Assembly: GCA_002773975.1 (NCBI GenBank)
Contig: PEZR01000040.1
Span: forward strand, 1 to 12,002
Direction of reading: 5' to 3'
DNA: 12,002 nucleotides
Source of the DNA: Bdellovibrio sp. CG10_big_fil_rev_8_21_14_0_10_47_8
GTDB taxonomy: Bacteria > Bdellovibrionota > Bdellovibrionia > Bdellovibrionales > Bdellovibrionaceae
The notes under the pieces: model-generated
Seen by the model: the letters and a program-made list of their open reading frames with translations, nothing else
Told to the model about the DNA's origin: nothing
The model's database searches: none
Position numbers and translations under genes: made by a program
Part shown: in pieces, positions 4,649 to 12,002 of the stretch
Numbering within the stretch: the stretch's first letter is position 1
Layout of the letters: each line of letters begins with the position of its first letter

Positions 4649-5518
4649 TCACCCCAAATTGCCATTGACCTCAATTTTTGGAAACACCACTTTTTTAACC
4701 ACATCAGATTGAATCGAGGATCTTCGGACTTGCTGTTGTTGTTGAATAACTCTAGGAGCTGGTTTTTGTACCAACTCCGATGGATTTTTTAAACCTTGGC
4801 GAAACTGATTTCCTAAATCGGCCAAAGCCCTCTTCGGGGACTCCTTGACCGAGGCTGGGCGAATCGGCTCTGCCACTTCTTCTCTTTCATTCAATGAAGC
4901 TTTCTGTCTCGAGAGCACCGAGTGCATCAGGGTTTGCAGATCTTCCTTTGGCTCCTCCGCCTGGGGCGCGACAGAGGCCCCTGTGTCAGATTGAGTATCA
5001 ATCTCCATCGCCCATTGAGGCAAAGCTTCTTCGGAAAATTGCAATTGATCGCGATTGATTTTGGCAATGAATTCAATTTCTCCGCGAGATAAGTCTACCT
5101 GTCCCGCAATCTCGTCAACACTGGCTCCTGCATGGGCCATCTTTGCTGCCTTCACGTACTTCACTGTATTCTGTCGTTCAATGATCTCTTGATGGGGAAT
5201 CTTGTCTTGGAAAATCTTGGCGACCTCCATACTTTTTCCCATCGAGGCTTCGATCTTTTGCAATTGTTTTTCAGATTGGAAAATCAAGTTTTGAATGTCG
5301 CGACCTTTTTGTTCAATCAGCGCCGTTAGCTGGGTCACCTGAGTGTCGGTGCGATCGCTAAGATCCTCCAACACAGAAATTTTACTTTGCAAGAGCTGCA
5401 AACCACGACTAAGCCTGGGGTCATCCTTCGCAGGCCGATTCAAACGCACCCAAATAAATCCCACCGCCGCAAAAAGCACAAGACTTGTGAAGACTTGCAA
5501 TAAAACCCAAAAACTCAC
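4649..5518 (-). CDS. DUF2802 membrane-anchored coiled-coil protein
   Basis: A 289-residue protein from the GTG at 5516-5518. Residues 3-24 form one membrane segment (WVLLQVFTSLVLFAAVGFIW). Residues of about 38-118 are a coiled coil rich in Gln, Leu and Lys. Residues of about 119-155 match DUF2802 (VKYVKAAKMAHAGASVDEIA, then LSRGEIEFI), a short helix-turn-helix-like domain of unknown role found in membrane-anchored proteins often near flagellar or chemotaxis genes. The tail is low-complexity with a run of five Gln near residue 265. The GTG is preferred over an ATG at 5570-5572 because a perfect AGGAGG lies five bases before it; the longer form would place an 18-residue polar stretch before the membrane segment. 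It is followed three bases later by the small beta-rich gene. Confidence 0.75.
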   Translation of the reverse strand: MSFWVLLQVFTSLVLFAAVGFIWVRLNRPAKDDPRLSRGLQLLQSKISVLEDLSDRTDTQVTQLTALIEQKGRDIQNLIFQSEKQLQKIEASMGKSMEVAKIFQDKIPHQEIIERQNTVKYVKAAKMAHAGASVDEIAGQVDLSRGEIEFIAKINRDQLQFSEEALPQWAMEIDTQSDTGASVAPQAEEPKEDLQTLMHSVLSRQKASLNEREEVAEPIRPASVKESPKRALADLGNQFRQGLKNPSELVQKPAPRVIQQQQQVRRSSIQSDVVKKVVFPKIEVNGNLG

Positions 5519-5523
5519 CGAAC

Positions 5524-5529
5524 CCTCCT
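5524..5529 (-). promoter_or_regulatory. perfect Shine-Dalgarno setting a GTG start
   Basis: AGGAGG on the - strand with a five-base spacer to GTG at 5516-5518. It decides the start of the DUF2802 gene in favour of the shorter reading. Confidence 0.75.
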
Positions 5530-5710
5530 GGTTCTCCAATGGCGCACATCCAACCAATGATGCGCTGACCATTTTAGTTTATCGGTTTTTGCCCTCAAAG
5601 GACCAGAACCTGCCGCTGGCTAGACCCTTGTTCTAGACCAAAGATTTATCAAACTCTGTGGTTTTGGAAATAAGTTCCTTCTTGCCAGCACTTGACGCGG
5701 AATTGCTACC

Positions 5711-5747
5711 AAAAAAGGGAAGTCACTTATTAACTGAGTGTTAACTT
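5711..5747 (-). terminator. candidate terminator of the long leftward operon
   Basis: On the - strand AAGT-TAA-CACT pairs with AGTGACTT around a nine-base loop (two 4-bp stems and a 3-base bulge). CCC and six T's (5711-5716) follow. It begins about 22 bp after the aminotransferase stop. The stem is A/T-rich and weak, but the T run and place fit. Confidence 0.4.
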
Positions 5748-5768
5748 TGGTGGGGGATTTAGGGGGGC

Positions 5769-7037
5769 TTACTGGAGTTCGGATTCGAATTTTTTTAGAC
5801 GATGATAGGCTTCATCGAGGTCTTTGTCTGATGCGGCGATCGACATTCGGATATAGCCCTCGCTACCGAACTCAATTCCTGGGACGACCGCGACAAAGTA
5901 TTTTTCCAACCATATTTTTGCCACATCGATGGAATTTTTGAGAACGATTTTTTGTCCCTGGTGGTCCATCGATCGATTGAAACACGAGTCGACCTTGAGC
6001 CAAAAATAGAATGCTCCATCTGGGGGCGTGACTTTGATCAGGTTGAGATTTTTTTGAAAAAGTTCAAGCATGCGATTTTTTTTGGCTTCCAGTTTCGCAA
6101 CGGCCTCTTTCAGTTCTGGCCCACCCTTTTGTAAAGCAGCCAGTGTTGCTTTTTGTGAAATGCTCGTCACATTCGACGTCGACTGGCTCAGAAAATCGGC
6201 CAAGACCTTGATCAGCGGCTCCGGCCCCAAAGCCCATCCCACGCGCCAACCCGTCATCGAATAAGACTTTGAAGCTCCGTTGACGATCACGACCTGGTTT
6301 TTCAACTGCGGCGCCACGTTCAACAACTGCGGTGCCCTCTTTAAACCCTCGGCGTTTTGCAAAAGATCCTTTGAAGACTGAAAAACCAGCTTGTTATAAA
6401 TATCATCCGAGATCACCACCAACTGGGGATGCTGAGCAATGACATCCGCCAAAGCCTTGAGCTCCGTCACCGAGTACGACAGCCCGGTTGGATTGCTTGG
6501 GCTGCACAAAATTAAAACTCTGGATTTTTCTGTCAATGCATTCTTTAACTTTTCAGCAGTGAGTTTAAAGTTTTCGGACTCGCCACACTCAATAAAACGA
6601 ACTTTTGCTTCGGCCAACTCGGCCATCGTCGGATAACTGACCCAATACGGAGTCGGGATCAAGACCTCATCCCCTGGATTGATCAGCATCTGAAGCAACG
6701 CATAGATCACAAACTTTGCGCCCGGCGCTACCGCCGTTTGCGCTGCTGTGTACGAAACACCCACTTCGTCCGAGGTCACCTTGGCAATGGCTGCTCGAAG
6801 TTCTGGGATTCCTGCTGCCGCCGTGTACTTGGTAAATCCCTGTTCAATCGCCTCCATCGCCGCTTGATTGGCGACCCGAAAGCTGGGCCAATCTGGCTCT
6901 CCCACGGTCAATGAAATCACCGGGTGTCCCTGCGCTTGAAGTTCTCTGGCTTTGTTCGCCATCGCCAGCGTCGGGGATGGTTTCAGTAGTTGAGCTTTTT
7001 TTGACAACACCGGGGGCTCCTTCTTTTTCAGATCCAT
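5769..7037 (-). CDS. aspC: pyridoxal-phosphate aminotransferase, aspartate type (class I)
   Basis: A fold-type I aminotransferase that should move the amino group between aspartate (or a similar amino acid) and 2-oxoglutarate in the cytoplasm. All the key residues are visible (numbered from the ATG at 7035-7037). The PLP-binding lysine is K257 in NGASKSYSMTGWRVGW. N182 is in CSPSNPTG; D211 and Y214 are in ISDDIY; R265 is in GWR; R397, in YIRMS, should hold the substrate alpha-carboxylate. KYTAAAGIPELR near 70 is the usual class I signature. The length of 422 is slightly above typical because of a Lys-rich N-terminus. A GTG three bases upstream is also possible. The ATG overlaps the coaD stop by one base (TGATG). 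The exact substrate is not fixed by sequence; other class I enzymes such as aromatic aminotransferases look similar. Confidence 0.9.
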   Translation of the reverse strand: MDLKKKEPPVLSKKAQLLKPSPTLAMANKARELQAQGHPVISLTVGEPDWPSFRVANQAAMEAIEQGFTKYTAAAGIPELRAAIAKVTSDEVGVSYTAAQTAVAPGAKFVIYALLQMLINPGDEVLIPTPYWVSYPTMAELAEAKVRFIECGESENFKLTAEKLKNALTEKSRVLILCSPSNPTGLSYSVTELKALADVIAQHPQLVVISDDIYNKLVFQSSKDLLQNAEGLKRAPQLLNVAPQLKNQVVIVNGASKSYSMTGWRVGWALGPEPLIKVLADFLSQSTSNVTSISQKATLAALQKGGPELKEAVAKLEAKKNRMLELFQKNLNLIKVTPPDGAFYFWLKVDSCFNRSMDHQGQKIVLKNSIDVAKIWLEKYFVAVVPGIEFGSEGYIRMSIAASDKDLDEAYHRLKKFESELQ

Positions 7038-7513
7038 CACTTCATTTTTTTCATCAGTGATTTTTTTACCACATCGGGAACGAGGCCCTCTAAAGAACCA
7101 TTGTAACGAGCCACTTCCTTTACCCCTCTGGAAGAAACATAGTAAGTTTCTGGGCTCGCAAAAACCAATAAGGTTTCAAGTTCAGGGTCCAATTTTTTAT
7201 TGATGTTCGCCATCGTCATTTCATATTCAAAATCAACCACGGCCCGCAGACCTCGAACAATCACCTGGGCGCGATTTTTTTTGATGTAATCCACCGTCAG
7301 GCCTTCGTGAATATCGACGGAAACATTTTTTAAATGCCGCAAAGACTCTTCGATCAAATTCTTTCTTTCCGGGCTGGAAAACAAATAAGACTTATGAGGA
7401 GTTTCCGAGATCAGCACAATCACATGATCAAAGATTTTTGAAATGCGCTCGATAATATCCACATGACCCACGGTGATCGGATCAAAGCTTCCTGGATAAA
7501 TGGCTGTTTTCAT
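7037..7513 (-). CDS. coaD: phosphopantetheine adenylyltransferase
   Basis: Carries out the fourth step of coenzyme A synthesis: 4'-phosphopantetheine plus ATP gives dephospho-CoA and pyrophosphate. The 158-residue length is typical. The nucleotidyltransferase HIGH-type motif is TVGH at 14-17, after IYPGSFDPI; RGLRAVVDFEYE at 87-98 and YVSSRGVKEVARY at 125-137 are the other family signatures. The last differs slightly from the usual ISS-x-x-VKE form but keeps the key residues. It begins 6 bp after rsmD, the widespread rsmD-coaD pairing, and its stop overlaps the start of the aminotransferase gene. Confidence 0.96.
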   Translation of the reverse strand: MKTAIYPGSFDPITVGHVDIIERISKIFDHVIVLISETPHKSYLFSSPERKNLIEESLRHLKNVSVDIHEGLTVDYIKKNRAQVIVRGLRAVVDFEYEMTMANINKKLDPELETLLVFASPETYYVSSRGVKEVARYNGSLEGLVPDVVKKSLMKKMK

Positions 7514-7519
7514 CAGACT

Positions 7520-8065
7520 CTACTTCTTTTTATAAAAGGAAAGAAACTTATCCCCAAACTCCCGCACATCATAACGACTGAGGGATGGATAGTCCTCCAT
7601 TATTTTTTCTCGACGCCCAGATTCGATCATCATCAAAGTTTCCGCTTGAAAAACAGCAGAACCATCCGCAGCCAGCATGACATCGTGGGCCATCTCTTCG
7701 GTAAAGGGAGGATCTGCAAAAATCAGATCAAAAGCTTCTCCGGTGTAGTTACGCAGAAAAGCCAACACATCCTTTTGCACAATGCTATAGGGTTCATCGA
7801 CGCCCAACTTGTCCAAATTCTTTTCTAAAATTGAAATAGACTTTTTACTCTTTTCGACAAAAACCACTTCCCGAGCACCTCGGGACAGAGCCTCCAGCCC
7901 CAGATTTCCCGTGCCAGAGAACAGATCCAAAACGCGAGCCCCCTCAACCCACCCCTGAATTTTATTGAACAGAGTTTCTTTCACCCGATCCGTGGTGGGA
8001 CGAATATGATCCGCCTGAAAAGAGGCCAAATGGTGTCCTTTGTATTTTCCAGAAATAATTCGCAT
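7520..8065 (-). CDS. rsmD: 16S rRNA (guanine-966 N2)-methyltransferase
   Basis: Methylates G966 of 16S rRNA during small-subunit assembly, using S-adenosylmethionine. Motif I, VLDLFSGTGNLGLEAL, begins at residue 45; E71 in FVEKS ends the next strand; the catalytic DPPF motif is at 118-121. N-terminal RPTTDRVKETLF at 22-33 is family-specific. The start is placed at the ATG 8063-8065 (MRIISGKYKG), the usual N-terminus, with AGAGG four bases upstream. A longer reading to 8104 would add 13 unconserved residues and overlap the PilZ-like gene. With this start the protein has 181 residues, normal for RsmD, and lies 19 bp after the preceding gene. Confidence 0.95.
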   Translation of the reverse strand: MRIISGKYKGHHLASFQADHIRPTTDRVKETLFNKIQGWVEGARVLDLFSGTGNLGLEALSRGAREVVFVEKSKKSISILEKNLDKLGVDEPYSIVQKDVLAFLRNYTGEAFDLIFADPPFTEEMAHDVMLAADGSAVFQAETLMMIESGRREKIMEDYPSLSRYDVREFGDKFLSFYKKK

Positions 8066-8084
8066 GAAGCCTCTAAGTATTTTT

Positions 8085-8465
8085 CTATGAGTTCTTTTGC
8101 CCAATTTTTTGCAGGAACTGTAAAATTCCCTGCTTCTTATCCGTGGGCAAATTCAAGAAATGCATTTCTACCGTATAAAGTTTGGCCTTTTCAACTTTCG
8201 AAACAGCTTCAAAAGCGTCATAAGTTTTCATGACCTTCACATCGGCCAGCACATCCATATGCATCACTGGAATTGAGAACTCAACATGGTAGTTCTGTCC
8301 CACCTGATAAAAATGAAGAGCTTCTACCTTCATCAAAAATCCAAAGTCAGTGAGCTTAACGACCTGGCCTCTTAATGGCGCACCTCCATTTTTGTCAGTG
8401 ATGACAACAGAGAATGGGTAAGGTGCCACTTTTTTTACGGTGCCTGAATCTGAGGAGTCTTGCAT
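8085..8465 (-). CDS. degenerate PilZ-like protein
   Basis: A 126-residue protein whose fold pattern matches PilZ: VVKLTDFGFLMKV (35-47), VGQNYHVEFSIPV, then a later YTVEMHFLNL and the final helix KKQGILQFLQKI. The motifs by which PilZ domains bind cyclic di-GMP, an R-x3-R pair and (D/N)-x-S-x2-G, are not seen; in their place is LTDFGF. It is therefore probably a non-binding or adaptor type. GGGGAG precedes the ATG. It lies 7 bp after the response regulator gene and is likely part of the same signalling unit. The assignment is from pattern alone and could be wrong. Confidence 0.65.
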   Translation of the reverse strand: MQDSSDSGTVKKVAPYPFSVVITDKNGGAPLRGQVVKLTDFGFLMKVEALHFYQVGQNYHVEFSIPVMHMDVLADVKVMKTYDAFEAVSKVEKAKLYTVEMHFLNLPTDKKQGILQFLQKIGQKNS

Positions 8466-8472
8466 AACTCCC

Positions 8473-8838
8473 CTAACTTACCATCTCGGAAACCAGCTTC
8501 ACAATGGCAAAAATGTCTTCAAAAGGTTTTGAGATAAAATGATCCGCACCCAGACTTTTGGCGGAATCTAAGTTGTATTCTCCGGTATAAGCAGAGATCA
8601 GAATCACTTTGCTGGTTTGACGCAAAGATGCATCAATCTCGCTGAGAACCTGAGGTCCCGTTAAGCCCGGCATCAAGACATCCAAAAAAACAATATCGGG
8701 GCTTTCCTTCTTCCACAAATCCAATCCGACCCGACCATCCTCAGCTTCGATGACCTGAAAAGAATTGGTCTCCAAAGCACGGCGCAAAGAGCGTCGAACC
8801 AAGGGCTCATCATCCACAATTAAAACCTTCCGATTCAT
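8473..8838 (-). CDS. single-domain response regulator
   Basis: A 121-residue receiver domain with no output domain. The acidic pocket is D9-D10-E11 (IVDDEP), the phosphate acceptor D53 (FLDVLMPG), the switch residue S82 (LISAY) and the conserved lysine K104 (ISKPF). All are intact. Its ATG overlaps the TGA of the kinase gene (ATGA, 4 bp), making the kinase its most probable phosphate donor. It must act on another protein; the PilZ-like protein encoded next is a candidate. Confidence 0.93.
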   Translation of the reverse strand: MNRKVLIVDDEPLVRRSLRRALETNSFQVIEAEDGRVGLDLWKKESPDIVFLDVLMPGLTGPQVLSEIDASLRQTSKVILISAYTGEYNLDSAKSLGADHFISKPFEDIFAIVKLVSEMVS

Positions 8839-10829
8839 GACCTCTCCGCCAAGGGAAAAGCCACTTCAAAACGAGATCCACGGCCTATTTCAGATTTCAA
8901 ACGAATATCTCCCCCGTCATTTTCAACAATTTTTTTTGCTAAACTCAAACCAAGTCCTGTCCCAATGCCTTCTTTTTTTGTCGTAAAAAAAGGCTCGAAA
9001 ATTTTCTCCTGAATCTCTGCTGGAATTCCACTCCCGGTATCTTCTACAACTAAGGTGACCCGGTGTCGTTGGGCATCATGATGAGTTTCAATTTTTAAAA
9101 CTCCAGGTTCTTTCATGGCCTGGCAGGCATTGTTGACCAAATTGAAAACCACCTGCTGAATCAAATGAGGCTCCACCTCGATCAGAGCATCCGGCGCCTG
9201 CAGAAGAATATCTTGCCGATGAAATCTCATCACCGTCTTAAGCATAGGAATTGTCTTCATCACAATCTGGTCGAGACTTGTTATTTTGCGCGCCTGAGTG
9301 CCCCCTTGAGAAAACTCCAACAGATTTTTAATGATCTTCTGTGACCTCTCAGTCGCCTTCTCGATCTCCATCAAATCAGCAGATACTGTGGAGCCCTCTG
9401 GCACTTGAGTCAGCAACACTTGTGTCAAAGAGCGTAGTCCCGTCAGGGGGTTGTTCAGTTCATGCGCAATATTGCCCGCCAAAAGCCCCATCGCCTCGAG
9501 CTTTTCACTCTGTAAAAGCCTCAAATATAGATCTCTGGCCTGAGTAATATCCACGTACTGGTTAACCACATTCGTCACAGTTCCAGTTCGGTCCAAGAGA
9601 ATCGGATAGGAGTGAACCTCGTAGACCCGATTTTCCACTTTGACCTGCCCACTCCTTGGTTCGCCACTATTCATTGCCTCGAAAATGGGGCAACCCTCAC
9701 AGGGTGTTTGCCGTCCGGCAAAACTTTCATAGCACTTTTTTCGATAAACTTTTTCAGCAAACTTTTTATTCGCCCGCAGGACTTCGTTGTCGACGTCAAT
9801 GATGGCGATCGGGTCTCGAAATCCGTCAAAGGTTCTTTCCCATCGATAGGAAAACTGCACCAGCTCATTTTCCAAAAGAAGCCGATCCACAGTCGTCGCC
9901 AGAGGCTGCACTCTCTCTCTGACAAAATCCAACAACCCTTCAATCTCCGCATCGGGAAGATTCATTTCAAAACAAACACAGGCCTGAGCTCCCGCAAAAA
10001 CGGCCCCCCTCATCAAACGAGGCTCCAAGGGGATCAACATGGTCTTCACAAATGGCCGACCAAAATGATTGGCCAGGGTTTTTGCCAAGTCTTTACCATG
10101 AATATCGATATCCGCTGAAAAAGGAAATACCCCCTGCACCGACGTAAAAAGGATTTGTCCTGATTGAAATGAGATTAAATCCACTCGGTAAGGATTGGAC
10201 TGATAAACTAGAATCGGGTCACCCACTTTATGAAACTTCCGAAATTCCTTTCGAATCAACTGCAACAAGTCTTCAAAAGAACTCGTCTGGGCAAGATCTT
10301 TAATCAACCGGATAAGACTGCGAACCTTATTGAGCTTTTCGTCCTCTTCGACCTTTGATATTTCAATGTGCTGAGTTCGTTCGAGAACAATTTTCTCGAG
10401 ACTGCTATTTAAGGCCTCTAGCTCACGAAATTGCCGCGTAGACTCTTTCATCAAACTGGCCCTTGCCTCCAGCTGTTGATACTTCTGCAAAGCTTCATTC
10501 AAGACTTCGGTGGAATTTTTCTGAAAATCCAACCAGCTTAGACACCGATAAATATGAGCTTGATTGACGGCCTGTTGGAAAATTTCCTTATCCAACTCTT
10601 GAACCACCAATAGGCGAACTGTTAAGGGATGTTTTTGCTCCAGGCGCTCCAGAGCTTCAATCGCCCCCGCAACATCGGGACCTTCTGCAAACCCCAGAGC
10701 TACGGCCATCTCCTCTTCTTGTTGGGCCTCAGACAGCTGGAACTCTGCCGCCTTCATCAAATGGGATGAGGGCTTCCATTCGTTTTTTAACCGTTGGGAT
10801 CCAAAACAGAGGACTTTCGGTAAAGACAT
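8835..10829 (-). CDS. multi-domain sensor histidine kinase with Cys-containing PAS
   Basis: A 664-residue soluble kinase with no membrane segment. Domains in order: residues 1-115 resemble a receiver that has lost its phospho-acceptor (the RAHIYRCL-like NQAHIYRCLSWLDF replaces the usual GQIYRFLTKPWD); 115-165 coiled coil (LNSSLEKIVLERTQHIE); about 170-320 a GAF-like region; about 330-430 a PAS domain with C366, C377, C380 (C-x10-C-x2-CP); 440-510 dimerisation with H456 in IAHELNNPL; 550-660 ATP-binding with NLVNNA, EDTGSGIP (597 on) and GTGLGLSL. All catalytic boxes are complete. The Cys cluster suggests sensing of redox state or metal, but this is inference. AAAAGGAAACG precedes the ATG. The stop overlaps the response regulator start by 4 bp. 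Confidence 0.93.
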   Translation of the reverse strand: MSLPKVLCFGSQRLKNEWKPSSHLMKAAEFQLSEAQQEEEMAVALGFAEGPDVAGAIEALERLEQKHPLTVRLLVVQELDKEIFQQAVNQAHIYRCLSWLDFQKNSTEVLNEALQKYQQLEARASLMKESTRQFRELEALNSSLEKIVLERTQHIEISKVEEDEKLNKVRSLIRLIKDLAQTSSFEDLLQLIRKEFRKFHKVGDPILVYQSNPYRVDLISFQSGQILFTSVQGVFPFSADIDIHGKDLAKTLANHFGRPFVKTMLIPLEPRLMRGAVFAGAQACVCFEMNLPDAEIEGLLDFVRERVQPLATTVDRLLLENELVQFSYRWERTFDGFRDPIAIIDVDNEVLRANKKFAEKVYRKKCYESFAGRQTPCEGCPIFEAMNSGEPRSGQVKVENRVYEVHSYPILLDRTGTVTNVVNQYVDITQARDLYLRLLQSEKLEAMGLLAGNIAHELNNPLTGLRSLTQVLLTQVPEGSTVSADLMEIEKATERSQKIIKNLLEFSQGGTQARKITSLDQIVMKTIPMLKTVMRFHRQDILLQAPDALIEVEPHLIQQVVFNLVNNACQAMKEPGVLKIETHHDAQRHRVTLVVEDTGSGIPAEIQEKIFEPFFTTKKEGIGTGLGLSLAKKIVENDGGDIRLKSEIGRGSRFEVAFPLAERS

Positions 10830-10891
10830 CGTTTCCTTTTCCGGGTCTCAGGCAAAATTTGATCGAGTCTTGTCTCGTCCGAACTCTAGCT

Positions 10892-11503
10892 TTAACTGTC
10901 CTTCAAGCTGGCCTGCAACCGAGATAGAATCTCGAACCAGCTCTGCAGAAAGTGACCCAAGTCATACTCTAGAACATCTGCCAGTCGGGTGAAATCCTTT
11001 TTTTGAAATGCATCCAAGGCCTCTCCAACTCCATCAGCCATTTGACTTTGCCCCTTTTTCCAGTCTTGAGACTGAACGAAAGGCACCTGTTGAAAGGCCG
11101 AGTCAATAGACAAGATACTGTCGATCAAGAGCTGACAATCATCAATCAAAGTCACCAGTGTCTTTAGATGACCCTCAATGCCTTGAAAGCGGATATTCGA
11201 TGACAAATTATCAGTCTGCTCAATCATCATTGGGATCTTCGTCATCCAATTGATGACAATTTCGCTCAAAATCTGAGATGGCTTCTGACTGAGAACTTCC
11301 AGAGTTTCAATCTCTGTCACCAACGATTTGGAAAGTCTCATCTCTCCACCCTCGTCCAGAGCCATGTTGTTGAGTTTAAACTGACAGACCACTTCGTCTA
11401 TCGATCGGAAGTCATTCTCGATTCCTGAAAATACCTGGGATACCGTCACTTGATCTCCGAACTTTTCGACCAAGTCCTTTTTTAGAAACACCGTTCGATT
11501 CAT
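10892..11503 (-). CDS. unrecognised protein, beta-rich N-terminus and helical body
   Basis: A 203-residue protein without a domain I can name. The first 70 residues alternate short beta-type segments (VTVSQVFSGI, DEVVCQFKLNNMAL) in a way that recalls ubiquitin-like or ThiS-like folds. The rest is helical, including IRFQGIEGHLKTLVTLIDD and the C-terminal FTRLADVLEYDLGHFLQSW. A helix with D-x-LEYE/D near the C-terminus also occurs in some unnamed firmicute proteins, but I cannot confirm homology. The start at ATG 11501-11503 is chosen because GGAGGG precedes it and it forms an ATGA overlap with the stop of the gene upstream. An upstream start to 11542 would overlap that gene more. The 62-bp gap to the kinase gene contains a CGAG-N6-CTCG inverted repeat but no promoter that I can see. 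Confidence 0.6.
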   Translation of the reverse strand: MNRTVFLKKDLVEKFGDQVTVSQVFSGIENDFRSIDEVVCQFKLNNMALDEGGEMRLSKSLVTEIETLEVLSQKPSQILSEIVINWMTKIPMMIEQTDNLSSNIRFQGIEGHLKTLVTLIDDCQLLIDSILSIDSAFQQVPFVQSQDWKKGQSQMADGVGEALDAFQKKDFTRLADVLEYDLGHFLQSWFEILSRLQASLKDS

Positions 11504-12002
11504 AAACCCTCCGATGGTTTCGACAATTTCTTGTCCACGCATTCTATGACCGCTGACTGATGGCCGAAGGATTCCTGATACAGATCAATCACTTTTTGCA
11601 GCAACTCGTGAATCTCTCGACTTTTCTGAACCAAAACCTCTTGGGGTGCTGGCTCCAGTCGAATTTTTTCAGTCTGGTACCATCGTATCAGGGGTGCGAT
11701 GGTTGGAACAAGTTTTCCAATTGTCTGAATGATTTCTTCACCTCGATCAATGATCGGGGCTAGTTTTTTGAGATCAACTCCTCGCTGAAGGGCTAGGATT
11801 TGATCAATCACCAGCAAATTAATCTCGGATAATTTGGAAATTGCATCACGAAAGTCTGGGTTCTCCGTCGCTGGAAAATCAGCCTGTTGATACAGCGCCC
11901 TGACCAAGTTCCATTCGAAGTCAGAATCTGGAGGAGTCAGAGCCCAGTACGACGGCGTTCCCGTCTGTACGGGAATCAAAGATATATCCTGTTTTTCACC
12001 GG
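11500..12002 (-). CDS. unrecognised protein, cut by the window edge (5' partial)
   Basis: At least 166 residues, with the N-terminus beyond the window: the frame stays open to the last base, and a TTG at 11977-11979 is only a weak internal candidate start. The visible N-terminal part is polar (IPVQTGTPSYWALTPPDSDF). The remainder is helical with heptad-like spacing (ISKLSEINLLVIDQILALQ, IHELLQKVIDLYQES), suggestive of a coiled-coil or export-chaperone-like protein. No signal peptide or membrane segment appears in the visible part. It overlaps the next gene by 4 bp, so the two products probably work together. Confidence 0.55.
   Translation of the reverse strand, partial: GEKQDISLIPVQTGTPSYWALTPPDSDFEWNLVRALYQQADFPATENPDFRDAISKLSEINLLVIDQILALQRGVDLKKLAPIIDRGEEIIQTIGKLVPTIAPLIRWYQTEKIRLEPAPQEVLVQKSREIHELLQKVIDLYQESFGHQSAVIECVDKKLSKPSEGL

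Noticed and set aside
9612..10118. 168-residue + strand frame opposite the kinase gene
   Set aside because: The - strand frame carries the PAS and GAF-like domains; the + strand translation has no domain pattern or ribosome binding site.

Overview
The window looks like a chromosomal segment of a Bdellovibrio-like predatory bacterium (Bdellovibrionota). This is an inference from gene content: an LIC_10091-like exported protein, a DUF2802 membrane protein, a degenerate PilZ protein next to a large PAS kinase, moderate GC and many A/T-rich junctions. No rRNA, tRNA, CRISPR array or intact transposase was seen. Only the first gene lies on the + strand; every other gene supported here is on the - strand.

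Bases 1-3275 form an accessory patch. A Fic enzyme that carries its own inhibitory helix runs rightward. It meets a leftward two-gene unit: a 60-residue protein, then a nucleotidyltransferase-fold (AbiEii/DUF6036-like) protein. Next is a leftward RelE/HigB toxin and XRE antitoxin pair, whose promoter has a perfect inverted repeat between the -35 and -10 boxes and seems to give a leaderless toxin mRNA. Three short homologous blocks occur in the same order on both sides of these modules: the end of the Fic winged helix, a 48-bp block A and a 38-bp block B. The modules therefore sit inside a duplicated, partly decayed scaffold. Copy 1 of A and B is split by the nucleotidyltransferase unit. In copy 2 they are about 33 bp apart, and B supplies the last 12 codons of the neighbouring exported protein.

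Bases 3235-5768 hold three leftward genes: an exported protein with a methyltransferase-like region, a small beta-rich protein of unknown role, and a DUF2802 membrane/coiled-coil protein whose start is set by a perfect Shine-Dalgarno sequence. Two candidate terminators break this region into units.

Bases 5769-12002 look like one tightly packed leftward operon. It begins, partly beyond the window, with two unrecognised helical proteins. These are followed by a multi-domain histidine kinase, a single-domain response regulator, a PilZ-like protein, rsmD, coaD and an aspartate-type aminotransferase. Overlaps of 1-4 nt and gaps below 20 nt are typical; only the 62-bp gap before the kinase is longer. 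The kinase and receiver should form a phosphorelay with no DNA-binding output in the window, while rsmD, coaD and the aminotransferase are housekeeping enzymes carried on the same transcript.
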